DNA of 64,000 bases, from NCBI RefSeq assembly GCF_003003035.1, contig NZ_PVTS01000015.1, positions 1 to 64,000 of the forward strand, in the 5' to 3' direction. The first letter of the stretch is position 1. Every line of letters begins with the position of its first letter. Positions 56,199-64,000 of this stretch are shown here, piece by piece. The notes under the pieces were generated by a model. It was not told the origin of the DNA. It worked only from the letters and a program-made list of their open reading frames with translations, and made no database searches. The translations under genes and the position numbers were made by a program. The DNA is from Marinilabilia salmonicolor (lineage in GTDB: Bacteria > Bacteroidota > Bacteroidia > Bacteroidales > Marinilabiliaceae).

Positions 56199-57234
56199 AA
56201 GATTTGAATGATTTATTTTTTCTATGATGATAAATTCTCTCAATAATATCCACGACTTTCATTCCCTCCAGGGCATTAGTGGTAACGAATGTCTGTTCCC
56301 TGAGGGTTTGAATAACATTGTCTATAACAAAATGATGATTGGCCGCTGACCCTTTGTACCCCCCATAATCATTAGGCGGGGCGGAAGCAGGCAGTTCAGG
56401 CTTCTGATAATCCCTGATATTACACTCCACCACTTCATTCATATACTGTCCGGCCACTTTAATGGTACCGTTTTCACCGATAATGGTAATAGTACTTTCC
56501 AGGTTGCGGTCCCACACTGCTGTGGAAAAATTGATATTACCCATTCCGCCATTGACAAAATTAAACATCACAGAACCACTATCCTCGAAATCGGTGGAAT
56601 GTTGATGTGCAAAATCATTAAAATTTGCCTGAATATCGGTAACATCTCCAAACAACCAATACAAAATATCAATGAAGTGGGAAAATTGGGTATAAAGTGT
56701 ACCTCCGTCAAGATCGGCTGTTCCGTGCCATCCATTATTCTGATAATAACGATCGTCCCGATTCCAGAAGCAATTGAGTTGCACAAAGTAAATCTCCCCA
56801 AGCAGTTTTTTATCCATTACCTCCTTCAGCCAAACTGAAGGTGGGGAATACCGGTTTTGCATCACTGTAAACACCTGCCGGGAGACCTGCAATGCTTTAT
56901 GAATAACCGCTTCAGCCTCCATCCGCGTCAATGCCATGGGCTTCTCCACAACAACATGCTTCCGTTGTTCAAGGGCCTTCACCGCCTGCCCCGCATGAAG
57001 TCCGTTGGGCGTGCAAATATTCACAACATGACAATCGTCCAGGTTTTCCAGCATCTGCGCATAATCATTAAAGTACGGAATATGATCCTGATCCCATCCG
57101 GTTTCCGCCGCACTTCGCACATCGCACACCGCGCAAAGTTCTGCTTCCGGATTTTCCTGAATCATAGCCGCATGCCTTTTACCAATTCTACCGAGACCTA
57201 CAATTGCGAATTTGATTTTATCTGATGTTACCAT
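56179..57234 (-). CDS. Gfo/Idh/MocA oxidoreductase (WlbA/WbpB-like)
   Basis: The 351-residue protein has an N-terminal NAD(P)-binding fold (FAIVGLGRIGKRHAAMI, then NICTPNGLHAGQAVKAL and the catalytic-site VVEKPMALT). The C-terminal sheet has QNRYSPPSVWLKE, HGTADLDGGTLYTQFSHFIDIL and GSAANHHFVIDNV. The GGTLYTQFSHFIDIL stretch and the operon partners point to WlbA/WbpB, which oxidises C3 of UDP-GlcNAcA to a ketone for the aminotransferase to use. Family identity is firm; exact substrate comes from context. It starts 11 bases after the acetyltransferase gene and overlaps the start of the dehydrogenase gene. Confidence 0.9.
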   Translation of the reverse strand: MVTSDKIKFAIVGLGRIGKRHAAMIQENPEAELCAVCDVRSAAETGWDQDHIPYFNDYAQMLENLDDCHVVNICTPNGLHAGQAVKALEQRKHVVVEKPMALTRMEAEAVIHKALQVSRQVFTVMQNRYSPPSVWLKEVMDKKLLGEIYFVQLNCFWNRDDRYYQNNGWHGTADLDGGTLYTQFSHFIDILYWLFGDVTDIQANFNDFAHQHSTDFEDSGSVMFNFVNGGMGNINFSTAVWDRNLESTITIIGENGTIKVAGQYMNEVVECNIRDYQKPELPASAPPNDYGGYKGSAANHHFVIDNVIQTLREQTFVTTNALEGMKVVDIIERIYHHRKNKSFKSYVSATN

Positions 57235-57245
57235 TTTTGCTTGAT

Positions 57246-57833
57246 TTATAAACTGACTTTAACCACTTTCCCCTCCTGAAACTTGTATTGGTCGCCACTT
57301 TCCGGACAAACAGCCATACGATTATCCCCGAACACCAATGGGTGGCCGAATTCGCTCATCCAGCCGGTATGCCTGGCCGGATTCCCAACCATCAGGGCAT
57401 AATCAGGTACATCATGCGTTACCACAGCACCGGCGCCGATAAAAGCAAACCGACCAATGGTGTGACCACAAACAATGGTGGCATTGGCTCCGATGGTGGC
57501 TCCCTTTTTAACCAAAGTTTCCTCGTACTGATTACGGCGGGGCACCGCGCTCCTCGGATTAGAAACATTGGTAAAGACACACGAGGGTCCCAGGAAAACA
57601 TCATCTTCGCAAATGACACCGGTATAAACAGAGACATTATTCTGAACCTTAACATTGTTGCCCAGCACCACTCCGGGAGAAACAACCACATTCTGTCCCA
57701 GGTTACAATTTTGTCCGATGCGGCAATCACTCATCACATGGCAAAAATGCCAGATGGTTGTTCCGGGCCCTATCTCACACCTGTCATCAATCACTGCTGA
57801 CGAATGAATTTTGGGTAATGATAATTCCTGCAT
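57246..57833 (-). CDS. left-handed beta-helix N-acetyltransferase (WlbB/WbpD-like)
   Basis: The 195-residue protein consists of hexapeptide repeats ([40 protein letters not shown] and onward to [34 protein letters not shown]), the left-handed helix of acyltransferases that act as trimers. HFCHVM at the top and the [21 protein letters not shown] loop are typical of the WbpD/WlbB type, which acetylates the new 3-amino group of UDP-GlcNAc3NA. It shortly precedes the oxidoreductase gene. Between it and the aminotransferase lie 200 bases of repeat sequence that interrupt an otherwise tight gene order. Confidence 0.93.
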   Translation of the reverse strand: MQELSLPKIHSSAVIDDRCEIGPGTTIWHFCHVMSDCRIGQNCNLGQNVVVSPGVVLGNNVKVQNNVSVYTGVICEDDVFLGPSCVFTNVSNPRSAVPRRNQYEETLVKKGATIGANATIVCGHTIGRFAFIGAGAVVTHDVPDYALMVGNPARHTGWMSEFGHPLVFGDNRMAVCPESGDQYKFQEGKVVKVSL

Positions 57834-57844
57834 AAATATTTATT

Positions 57845-57862
57845 TAGTTTCTGTCCATAAAG
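57845..57862. repeat. single end of the TGTCCATAAA-type repeat
   Basis: TAGTTTCTGTCCATAAAG stands alone here, without the inverted partner seen at 28837 and 35317, directly before the composite palindromic repeat. Confidence 0.6.
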
Positions 57863-57878
57863 GAATATTGTAACAACT

Positions 57879-58008
57879 CCCCCCCTCTCATTATTGGTCG
57901 CGACGCGACCAATAATGAGAGGGGGCCTAAGGGTTATCTCAAAACCCAGGGCGTTGCCCCGGGCTATTGCTATCAGGCTTTCAGCCTGTTTACATCTTAC
58001 CTGTCTTA
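57879..58008. repeat. composite repeat with 37-nt palindrome, copy 2 (inverted)
   Basis: The same blocks as at 27337-27461 occur in reverse order: the palindrome CTCTCATTATTGGTCGCG-A-(reverse complement), flanked by six C and five G, then CTCAAAA, CCCAGGGCGTTGCCCCGGG, GCTATCAGGCTTTCAGCCTG and TTTACATCTTACCTGTCT. It separates two halves of the sugar-nucleotide operon. Confidence 0.88.
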
Positions 58009-58034
58009 TGTATAATGTAGGTAAGGGAAAAATC

Positions 58035-59270
58035 CTATTTCCTAAAAAACATTCTAATTTTTTGAATGATATATTCCTGTTGCGTTTCTGTCATTTCGGT
58101 ATGCATCGGCAAGGACAAGACTTCTTTGCAGGCCGAGTCACTTTCCGGAAGATGCAAATCATCTTTGCATAAAGCTTTAAAAACCGGCTGCCGGTGCAAC
58201 GGCAAAGGATAATAAACCATGGAAGGAATTTCTGCTTCTGCGAGGAAACTCTTTAACATATCGCGCCGATCATTTTTAACCCTCACGGTAAACTGATTAA
58301 AGGTATGAGTGTCGTGCTCTGTCGGGAATGGCAACCCCAATCCTGAAAGGTTCTTCAACTCTTCAAGGTAAACTCGTGCAGCGTTCCGGCGTCTGTCAAT
58401 AAAGTCATCCAGGTGCAACAATTTCTCCGACAACACAGCCGCCTGCAAGGTATCCAGCCGGGAGTTCATCCCCACAATCTCATTGAGATACTTCTTTCTG
58501 GCACCATGGTTCACGATCATCCGCAGTCGTTCGGCAATTCGTTCGTCATCGGTAAAGCATGCACCCCCATCACCAAAACATCCCAGATTCTTGGTCGGGA
58601 AAAAAGAGGTACAGCCAATATGGCCAATGGTACCCACTTTAATTTCATCAGTAAATAATTTATTTAAGTTATTGGTCTGATGGAACTCGCATGGTTGATT
58701 GTTTAGATTCTCTTTTGAGGCTATCGTTGCCATGCTCGTTTCATTCCCATTCATAAAACAGGAAGCTCCGAGACTTTGAGCGGCATCTTCAATCACGAAA
58801 AGATTGTGAAGCCGCGCAATCTCCATAATTTCACTCATGGCGGCAGGTTGACCAAACAGATGAACCGGAAGAAGAACCCGGGTTCGCCCGGTTATTGCAT
58901 CCCGGACTGCATCCGGATCGATATTTAAAGTATCCGGATTAATATCCACCAAAACCGGACGAAGTCCTAACAGGGCAATAACCTCAACCGTGGAAATAAA
59001 TGAAAAAGAGGTGGTAATCACCTCATCACCGGGAGAAAGCTCCAACGCCATCAACGCAGCCTGCAGAGCGTCTGTCCCGTTGGCACAGGGAATAACGTAC
59101 CCGGTCCCAAGGTACCCGGCAAGTGCATTGCTAAAACTTTTCACAACACTCCCGTTGATATAATCTCCACGTGTCAGCACCCCGCTCATAGCTTCATCAA
59201 TTCCGGGCTTCAGGCGCTGATACTGACTTGTAAGATCAACCATCGGTATATCTCTCTGTTCTTTGACCAT
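58035..59270 (-). CDS. DegT/DnrJ/EryC1 sugar aminotransferase (WlbC/WbpE-like) with repeat-encoded insert
   Basis: The 411-residue PLP enzyme has the family landmarks: PCANGTDALQAALMAL, EVITTSFSFISTVEVI, VIEDAAQSLGAS (D162, cofactor nitrogen), the Schiff-base lysine K227 in TSFFPTKNLGCFGDGGA, and GMNSRLDTLQAAVLSEKL. It would place an amino group at C3 of the keto-sugar made by the oxidoreductase. The odd feature is residues 178-209, from TSMATIASKEN to NKLFTDE. These are encoded by a copy of the 96-bp repeat and inserted between ASCFMNGNE and IKVGTIGHIGC; without them the enzyme would have 379 residues, the normal family length. The insert lies in a surface-loop region shortly before the active-site lysine, so activity may or may not survive. 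Confidence 0.93.
   Translation of the reverse strand: MVKEQRDIPMVDLTSQYQRLKPGIDEAMSGVLTRGDYINGSVVKSFSNALAGYLGTGYVIPCANGTDALQAALMALELSPGDEVITTSFSFISTVEVIALLGLRPVLVDINPDTLNIDPDAVRDAITGRTRVLLPVHLFGQPAAMSEIMEIARLHNLFVIEDAAQSLGASCFMNGNETSMATIASKENLNNQPCEFHQTNNLNKLFTDEIKVGTIGHIGCTSFFPTKNLGCFGDGGACFTDDERIAERLRMIVNHGARKKYLNEIVGMNSRLDTLQAAVLSEKLLHLDDFIDRRRNAARVYLEELKNLSGLGLPFPTEHDTHTFNQFTVRVKNDRRDMLKSFLAEAEIPSMVYYPLPLHRQPVFKALCKDDLHLPESDSACKEVLSLPMHTEMTETQQEYIIQKIRMFFRK
58644..58744 (-). repeat. 96-bp repeat, copy D, inside the aminotransferase frame
   Basis: On the minus strand the unit runs from ATGAAACGAGCATGGC to ACTGATGAA, with period exactly 96 between the two ATGAA ends. It is almost identical to copy B. 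Read in the aminotransferase frame it has no stop codon, giving 32 extra codons. In the MKRAW frame it is interrupted by a TAG. Confidence 0.93.
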
Positions 59271-59287
59271 TGTTAACTTGCAAAATT

Positions 59288-60943
59288 TTAAAACCCGTAA
59301 TTAATGCCGAATTTACCGCTCAAACCATTATGATTCAAAAAAGGAGGCAAATATTTTTCCCGGTCGGCCCCACTGATATCCCGGTGGATTACCGAAAAAT
59401 AGACATATCCATCGTTGATGATCTGCCAACTGCCTTTGAACTCAGTTTTCTGCATCTCCCACCTTACCTCGTCCATGAACGGCAGGCCCCACCGGGGTTC
59501 ATCGCTGTTTATTTCAGAATAATCCGATTCGGTACCTCCTTTTATTATCTCCTGATAATCTTTTCCCTTTCGGGCCAGCAAGTGTGACAACTCCAATCGC
59601 ACACCGCGAACAGGCCGGTACTTCAAACTCAGGAAGATCTCGTCGCTGTTATCCTTCAGATAATGCCCCATATTGTAACGATTGCTTTCCCAGGTTGTTG
59701 TGGGAATTTTATGTTGATACACCATTGGATTACTGCGCGTATATTCAACAGTAAGAGCTGTGCCATCCACAATATTAGTAAGCCGGGCACCCGCTTTCAA
59801 ACTTATATAATTGGATTGCTGTTCTTTATCAAACATCCGGTTCGTAGATATCTCATCCACAAAAAAGGTAGAATAAAGATGAAGGTTACGAATCTGCCGA
59901 CTGCTAATGCCAAAAAACATCTGTGCATTTTGCCCCACCTCATTTGAAGCACCATTGTAGGTGTGATCCACCGACTTGTAAAACATCACCGGATTCAAAA
60001 ATGCCGGATTCACATTGGTATCGGCATAAACAATGCTGTTTCCGGCAGAAATATACAATCCTGCCAGAGGACGAACAGTTATCAAATTGGCTGCCACATA
60101 CTTGTTGGCAAAAACCTCCCTCGTTCCATCATAATAATTGAACGATTCTGCGCTATCCACCACTTCCGATACCAGCCAACCATGCATATAATCGAGCTGA
60201 ACCCAGGGCAACGGACTTAGAGTGAGCGAAAAATAAGCATGCGAAGGGGTGTTGCCGGAAAAAATATTAGTCCCGTTGTATCCATACCCCCACTGATAAG
60301 AGTTTTTATGAAGACCGGCCGTACCCCACTTCCATGACCAGGTAATGCCGCCTCTGGCTTCACTATAATCACCGCTGTCATCATCGCTTTTATATACAGC
60401 TCCCCTTCGGGAGACCAAAAAGTCCGTTCCTCCTAATAACTCCGACTCATGATTGTCACGCAAAGAAGCATAAAATCCAAAGTGCTCACCAATAGTTCCA
60501 TGCAACTCGCCCCCGTTAAAACGATGCCAGGCCAAATCGCCCCCGGATGACAGCACCTCAAGTCCCAGAACAGGGTTAACAGTCACCTGAAAAAGAGAAT
60601 CGGAATAATAAAAAAGATCAAAACGTTTGTTTTCAGGTTTGGTCCGGGTTTGTTCCTTTTGATAGTCCCGCAAATAGAAAGCGATCTCCTTTTTAATCCT
60701 TGCGGGTAAGCCATCATGCTCCGATGCCTCCACCAGCCGGTCAGATATGAACTTTCGTCCGTAAGGTCTGGCAATGGTATTGATATCGATAACCCCCAGG
60801 TCAGCCAGTTCATCCAACAATTCATAAATCTCATAATTATCGATGTGTACGGGGACCTGTTGCCCATGAAGATTCTCAAAAGGCAGAACCACCCGAAGAA
60901 AAAGGACAGAAATAAAAATCAACCTTCCCGTTCGTTTCAGCAT
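59288..60943 (-). CDS. Wzi-like outer-membrane capsule-associated barrel protein
   Basis: The 551-residue protein has a signal peptide ending NLHGQ. A short helical periplasmic part follows (about 30-100; NYEIYELLDELADLGVID, VEASEHDGLPARIKKEIAFYLRD), then a large beta-barrel rich in aromatic alternating strands (WKWGTAGLHKNSYQWGYGYNG, SLTLSPLPWVQLDYMHGWLVS, NSIVYADTNVNPAFLNPVMFYKSVDHTY). The barrel ends near SGKFGINYGF, a terminal aromatic. The order and the FLNPVMFY motif resemble Wzi/capsule-assembly barrels of Bacteroidota, which bind capsular polysaccharide at the cell surface. Location inside a polysaccharide locus supports this. It overlaps the glycosyltransferase gene upstream by 7 bases. 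Confidence 0.75.
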   Translation of the reverse strand: MLKRTGRLIFISVLFLRVVLPFENLHGQQVPVHIDNYEIYELLDELADLGVIDINTIARPYGRKFISDRLVEASEHDGLPARIKKEIAFYLRDYQKEQTRTKPENKRFDLFYYSDSLFQVTVNPVLGLEVLSSGGDLAWHRFNGGELHGTIGEHFGFYASLRDNHESELLGGTDFLVSRRGAVYKSDDDSGDYSEARGGITWSWKWGTAGLHKNSYQWGYGYNGTNIFSGNTPSHAYFSLTLSPLPWVQLDYMHGWLVSEVVDSAESFNYYDGTREVFANKYVAANLITVRPLAGLYISAGNSIVYADTNVNPAFLNPVMFYKSVDHTYNGASNEVGQNAQMFFGISSRQIRNLHLYSTFFVDEISTNRMFDKEQQSNYISLKAGARLTNIVDGTALTVEYTRSNPMVYQHKIPTTTWESNRYNMGHYLKDNSDEIFLSLKYRPVRGVRLELSHLLARKGKDYQEIIKGGTESDYSEINSDEPRWGLPFMDEVRWEMQKTEFKGSWQIINDGYVYFSVIHRDISGADREKYLPPFLNHNGLSGKFGINYGF

Positions 60944-62058
60944 AACTTATTTTTTTCAAAAACATTCAACATTCTGTTGCCCACCACCTGCAAAGTGGCA
61001 TTTTCATGAAACCAACGAATGCCGGCTTCTGCAATTTTCTGCATCCGGTCAGGATTGTGAAGCAGGCTCTCTATTGTTTGCTCCAGATCCTCGGGGTTGC
61101 AACTTACCAGTGGGATATCAGGATAGCATTTACGGGCCCACTCTTCCATCCGGCAAACAACCACACACCCGCGAGACAGCCCCTCTATGGCCAGCAGCCC
61201 GAAAGTATGGGTAAACTGATCAACCAGGATGTGGGCCTTCTCCAGATTCTCCAGAACTTCACTATTGGTCATTCTATCAGACAAGTACCGAATCTTAAAC
61301 TTTCCATTCAGCGATGCTATGGCTGCTTCCACATATCGCGTCCCTTTAAGCTCCTGATGAGACGGAAAGTGCATAATGCCCCAGGGACCTCCATCCCGGT
61401 AGCGCTGCAGGTCAACCGGTTGTTTCGGAGCATCTGTCATCAGCCACATCGGGAGTGCCTTTTCAGGATTTTTTAAAAATCCTGAAGTATTTGGCCGGGA
61501 AAAAATAAAATCAGCTTTCTCCTCAAAATATTCTATCTTACTTCTTTTCAGTTTTGGCTCATGGCACAGACAATACTGCTGTTTAGCCACATCGTTACAA
61601 TACCAGCAATCGCTGTACTTCATGGTATTCAGGGTGTCATACGGATCTCTCTCTGCACACCCCGGAAAGAAAAAAGCAATCTTCTTTCGAAAAAATTTCA
61701 ACACCGCAAGATCCCGGTGATTCTCAAAAAATGTAATGGGTGAAATGAAATAAAACAAGTCGTAACGAAACAATACCGTCAGGAAAAACCAGAACCGGAT
61801 CATTGCATTCAAGGGTCTCAAAACAAAGCGGTTATTTATCAGTTTTACAAAACCTTTTCGCTTCAAAGATCGAAACTGACTCACTGTCTTATCCGTGGGA
61901 TACCCGAATTCATGAGCCCGGTAACAGTAACTAACAGCCCTCACTCCAGCACTTCTGAGTGCCCGGGCAATGTAATGTGCATTACCGGCGGTATTTCCAG
62001 GACCTACAAAAACCCTGAGTTTACTCGTATGTAATTTTCCCTTTCCTGTACTCATCAA
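60937..62058 (-). CDS. glycosyltransferase (GT-B fold, GT4-like)
   Basis: The 373-residue protein has a GT-B start (LRVFVGPGNTAGNAHYIARALRSAG), a middle with cysteines (GCAERDPYDTLNTMKYSDCWYCND), and a donor-binding half. The latter includes GPWGIMHFPSHQELKGTRYVEAAI, VLENLEKAHILVDQFTHTFGLLAIEGLSRGCVVVC and a final helix. DQFTHTFGLLAIEGLSRG resembles the E-x7-E region of GT4 enzymes. The cysteine pair YCND...YCLCH near residue 150 is unusual for the family and might bind metal. The start overlaps the end of the deacetylase gene by 38 bases, suggesting coupled translation. Confidence 0.82.
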   Translation of the reverse strand: MMSTGKGKLHTSKLRVFVGPGNTAGNAHYIARALRSAGVRAVSYCYRAHEFGYPTDKTVSQFRSLKRKGFVKLINNRFVLRPLNAMIRFWFFLTVLFRYDLFYFISPITFFENHRDLAVLKFFRKKIAFFFPGCAERDPYDTLNTMKYSDCWYCNDVAKQQYCLCHEPKLKRSKIEYFEEKADFIFSRPNTSGFLKNPEKALPMWLMTDAPKQPVDLQRYRDGGPWGIMHFPSHQELKGTRYVEAAIASLNGKFKIRYLSDRMTNSEVLENLEKAHILVDQFTHTFGLLAIEGLSRGCVVVCRMEEWARKCYPDIPLVSCNPEDLEQTIESLLHNPDRMQKIAEAGIRWFHENATLQVVGNRMLNVFEKNKLC

Positions 62059-62734
62059 CTAAATCTTCCATTTTTGTAAATTCCAGCTTCCTGTCCAGAA
62101 TTTTTTGCAACAGTGTTTCAGCCCCTTTTCCCGGGTTTCTATATCCTGCAAGATGCTCCGGATCCTGATAAAAACGTTTGGCTCCGAGATATCTTTCAAG
62201 CGTTTCCGTATTCAAAAAAATATGTATTGGATGAAACGTCATAATGTTTAATCCGTTATTGAAATCAAGTCCTGCTTCCGAAAAATCCTTTCCGTAAGAG
62301 AAATGCAGATAATCTTCCCAGTTAAAAGGGATGCGCAGCATATCATTCCATAAAGGTAGCGTCTCTAACCGGCGACTGTAGGGCAAACACACATTACTCT
62401 CATAATCGAAGCCCATTTCGGAAAACAGCTCAACCAAAACATTACTTACCAGGGATGAATGGGAACGAATGCCCCGGGCCTGGGGAAATGCTTCTTTTAA
62501 TCGTCTCACAACGTCCTCTGGATTTCCGTTGTTTTTTTTTGAACCGTTCAGTAATGGGTTAAAATTAGGATGGATTCCTATTTCGAACTGATTTCTGTCA
62601 AGCCCGTTCAACAATCCGGTGGCATGAGTGGCAAAAATTGTACATGGAACCCCCGCTTTCGACAAAAGCTCCAACGTATATTCCAGCACCTTATCCGGTA
62701 CCCAGTCAATGTCGATTGTAATAACAGTTCTCAT
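62021..62734 (-). CDS. WbmS-like polysaccharide deacetylase family protein
   Basis: The 237-residue protein has the NodB-like start TIDIDWVPDKVLEYTLELL (metal-binding DID) and VPCTIFATHATG. The second motif reads EIGIHPNFNPLL, with one histidine where NodB enzymes have H-x3-H; IRSHSSLVS and IMTFHPIHIFLN follow. This pattern is that of the WbmS-type group found in O-antigen loci rather than of chitin deacetylases. It may remove an N-acetyl group from a sugar of the surface polysaccharide. It follows the asparagine synthetase-like gene after 47 bases. Confidence 0.78.
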   Translation of the reverse strand: MRTVITIDIDWVPDKVLEYTLELLSKAGVPCTIFATHATGLLNGLDRNQFEIGIHPNFNPLLNGSKKNNGNPEDVVRRLKEAFPQARGIRSHSSLVSNVLVELFSEMGFDYESNVCLPYSRRLETLPLWNDMLRIPFNWEDYLHFSYGKDFSEAGLDFNNGLNIMTFHPIHIFLNTETLERYLGAKRFYQDPEHLAGYRNPGKGAETLLQKILDRKLEFTKMEDLVDEYRKGKITYE

Positions 62735-62781
62735 ATCACATCCTCTTTACCCATATTCGTATTTTTTCTATCCTATAGAAT

Positions 62782-64000
62782 TTATCCAAATATCCTCAGC
62801 CACCATTCAAAACTCAACAACGACCAGATAAGTAACCGGCGGTTCTCTTTGCCTTCAAGGTGATCGGTCATCAGTTTTTGAGCCACATCCGCATCAATGT
62901 ATTCATACAATCGGGCATTCTTATCAAATAACAAACGTCGGATATAATCCACGCTTTCTCCCTTAAACCAACTTGCATCGGGTGCTGAAAATCCCTGCTT
63001 GCGGCCGTTACAATAATCTTCCGGCACATAGCGCTGCAACATTTGGCGCAACAGGATTTTACCATCCGTAGTGGTTGATTTGAACTGAAAAGCCTTGCCT
63101 GTCAAGTCATTTTCATTGATTCTGTTTCCATTTTTCCAGTCACGAAGTTTCAGTTCCACAGGCACTTTCATGGCAAAATCTACCAGGTCATTATCCAGAA
63201 AGGGAAGACGCGTTTCCAGACCGTGAGCCATACTTAGTTTATCTTCCACCAGCAATAATCCATGCAGAAAGGTCTTACTTTCAAAATAAAGGGAACTGTT
63301 GATGTAAGCTTTCGGATCAGCAACATCAGAATGACCTTCATCCAGCAAATCTTTAAATACCCTGGCCGGTCGGTCATAATCAATCAGCGGACGAATCCGA
63401 CCATTAAAAAATGAGTCGCGAAATTGGTCCGGCACAAGTCGCTGCCAGTATTTAAAGTATTGATCGGCAAAACCGTTGCTGTAGCCGTTGACAGTATTGT
63501 GATAATATCGCCACGGATAACCGGCAAACAGTTCATCACCTCCGGCCCCCGAAAGACAAACTTTCACAAAACGTCCGGCCAGGCGCGAAACATAATAATT
63601 GGGATAAGACTGCCCTACCCGCAGATCTTCCAGATGGCTGATAAGTCCTGGCATCACCCGCTCCATATCACCCGCTTTGAGGACGACTTCATAATGCTCA
63701 GTCTTGTACAAATTAGAAAGATATTCGGAACGCTCCCTTTCATCAAAATTGAGCTCCAGACCCGATGCCGAGGATAAATCAAAGCCCGCGGTGAATGATT
63801 TAAGGTTATTGAACTTTCGTGAAGCCACACAGGTAATGCCTCCACTATCCATTCCTCCGCTCAGATAAGCGCCAACTTCCACATCAGAAACCAGCTGACG
63901 CTCAACAGCCTGTTCGAAGAGCCTGTGTAATTCAGTCTCCGCTTCGGTTTGTGACATGGACAAAGGGTTGAAATTAAAATCCCAGTATTTTTGTTTTTCA
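62782..64000 (-). CDS. asnB: asparagine synthetase-like amidotransferase, C-terminal part
   Basis: The frame stays open to the window edge (EKQKYWDFNFNPLSMSQTEAE at the visible start), so the N-terminal glutaminase domain lies outside. The visible synthetase domain has the PP-loop GAYLSGGMDSGGITCVASRKF, the aspartate-binding CLSGAGGDELFAGYPWRY, and SMAHGLETRLPFLDNDLVDFAMKVP, all canonical for AsnB. Such proteins in polysaccharide loci often transfer amide groups to uronic acid sugars (as with WbpS-type enzymes), which would suit the acidic 2,3-diacetamido sugar predicted here. Free asparagine synthesis remains an alternative. It is the first visible gene of the minus-strand locus. Confidence 0.93.
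   Translation of the reverse strand, partial: EKQKYWDFNFNPLSMSQTEAETELHRLFEQAVERQLVSDVEVGAYLSGGMDSGGITCVASRKFNNLKSFTAGFDLSSASGLELNFDERERSEYLSNLYKTEHYEVVLKAGDMERVMPGLISHLEDLRVGQSYPNYYVSRLAGRFVKVCLSGAGGDELFAGYPWRYYHNTVNGYSNGFADQYFKYWQRLVPDQFRDSFFNGRIRPLIDYDRPARVFKDLLDEGHSDVADPKAYINSSLYFESKTFLHGLLLVEDKLSMAHGLETRLPFLDNDLVDFAMKVPVELKLRDWKNGNRINENDLTGKAFQFKSTTTDGKILLRQMLQRYVPEDYCNGRKQGFSAPDASWFKGESVDYIRRLLFDKNARLYEYIDADVAQKLMTDHLEGKENRRLLIWSLLSFEWWLRIFG

Overview
The window comes from a member of the Bacteroidota, most likely a Marinilabiliales/Cytophagales-type polysaccharide degrader. The evidence is three secreted proteins ending in type-B C-terminal signals of the type IX secretion system (T9SS), each followed by a PorP/SprF-family membrane protein; a SusB-like GH97 enzyme; a BACON-GH5 lipoprotein; a DUF4374 surface lipoprotein beside a TonB receptor; several TAnnTTTG promoter boxes; and few Shine-Dalgarno sequences. 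No tRNA, rRNA, CRISPR array or transposase gene was recognised.

Layout. 1-627 is the end of a polysaccharide deacetylase. 892-6835 (mostly minus strand) holds a GH97 alpha-glucosidase, a small membrane protein, an HD-domain phosphohydrolase, two gene relics and nagB. 7047-11981 (minus) is a three-gene siderophore/iron operon (PepSY membrane protein, TonB receptor, DUF4374 lipoprotein) resembling the Xus system of Bacteroides. 12535-14073 is a GH5 endoglucanase. 14327-17209 (minus) has a PepSY gene relic, a cysteine-bearing Rrf2 regulator, an FMN-binding protein and a porin. 17600-19417 is a membrane-anchored MutS-like ATPase. 19644-37712 (plus) is a surface-adhesin region with three T9SS type-B protein plus PorP/SprF cassettes, one with an added PorE-like protein and one whose adhesin is broken by a single in-frame TGA; an MscS channel lies between them. 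37784-45998 is a glycogen-to-trehalose operon (glgX, treZ, and a treY-malQ fusion). 46275-50949 carries a PAS histidine kinase, a DUF2157 membrane protein, an Xaa-Pro aminopeptidase and a small GNAT. 50961-64000 (minus) is a MATE transporter followed by a surface-polysaccharide locus: glycosyltransferases, the four enzymes expected for a UDP-2,3-diacetamido-glucuronic acid, a Wzi-like outer-membrane protein, a WbmS-like deacetylase and the C-terminal part of an asparagine synthetase.

The most unusual signal is a family of short interspersed repeats. One is a unit of 96 bp (97 in one copy) bounded by direct ATGAA repeats. All four clear copies lie in the sense direction of the adjoining gene. 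Three sit in probable 5' leaders, just downstream of a TAnnTTTG box; one of these supplies the start codon of the HD-domain gene. The fourth lies inside the reading frame of a sugar aminotransferase and adds 32 codons without breaking it, comparable in effect to the Rickettsia palindromic elements. At least four other repeat families (TGTCCATAAA inverted repeats, a 37-nt near-perfect palindrome within a composite of about 125 bp, a GGCGGATT element, and a GATCGAGGGG/CGTCGTCTCT element) fill the intergenic spaces.
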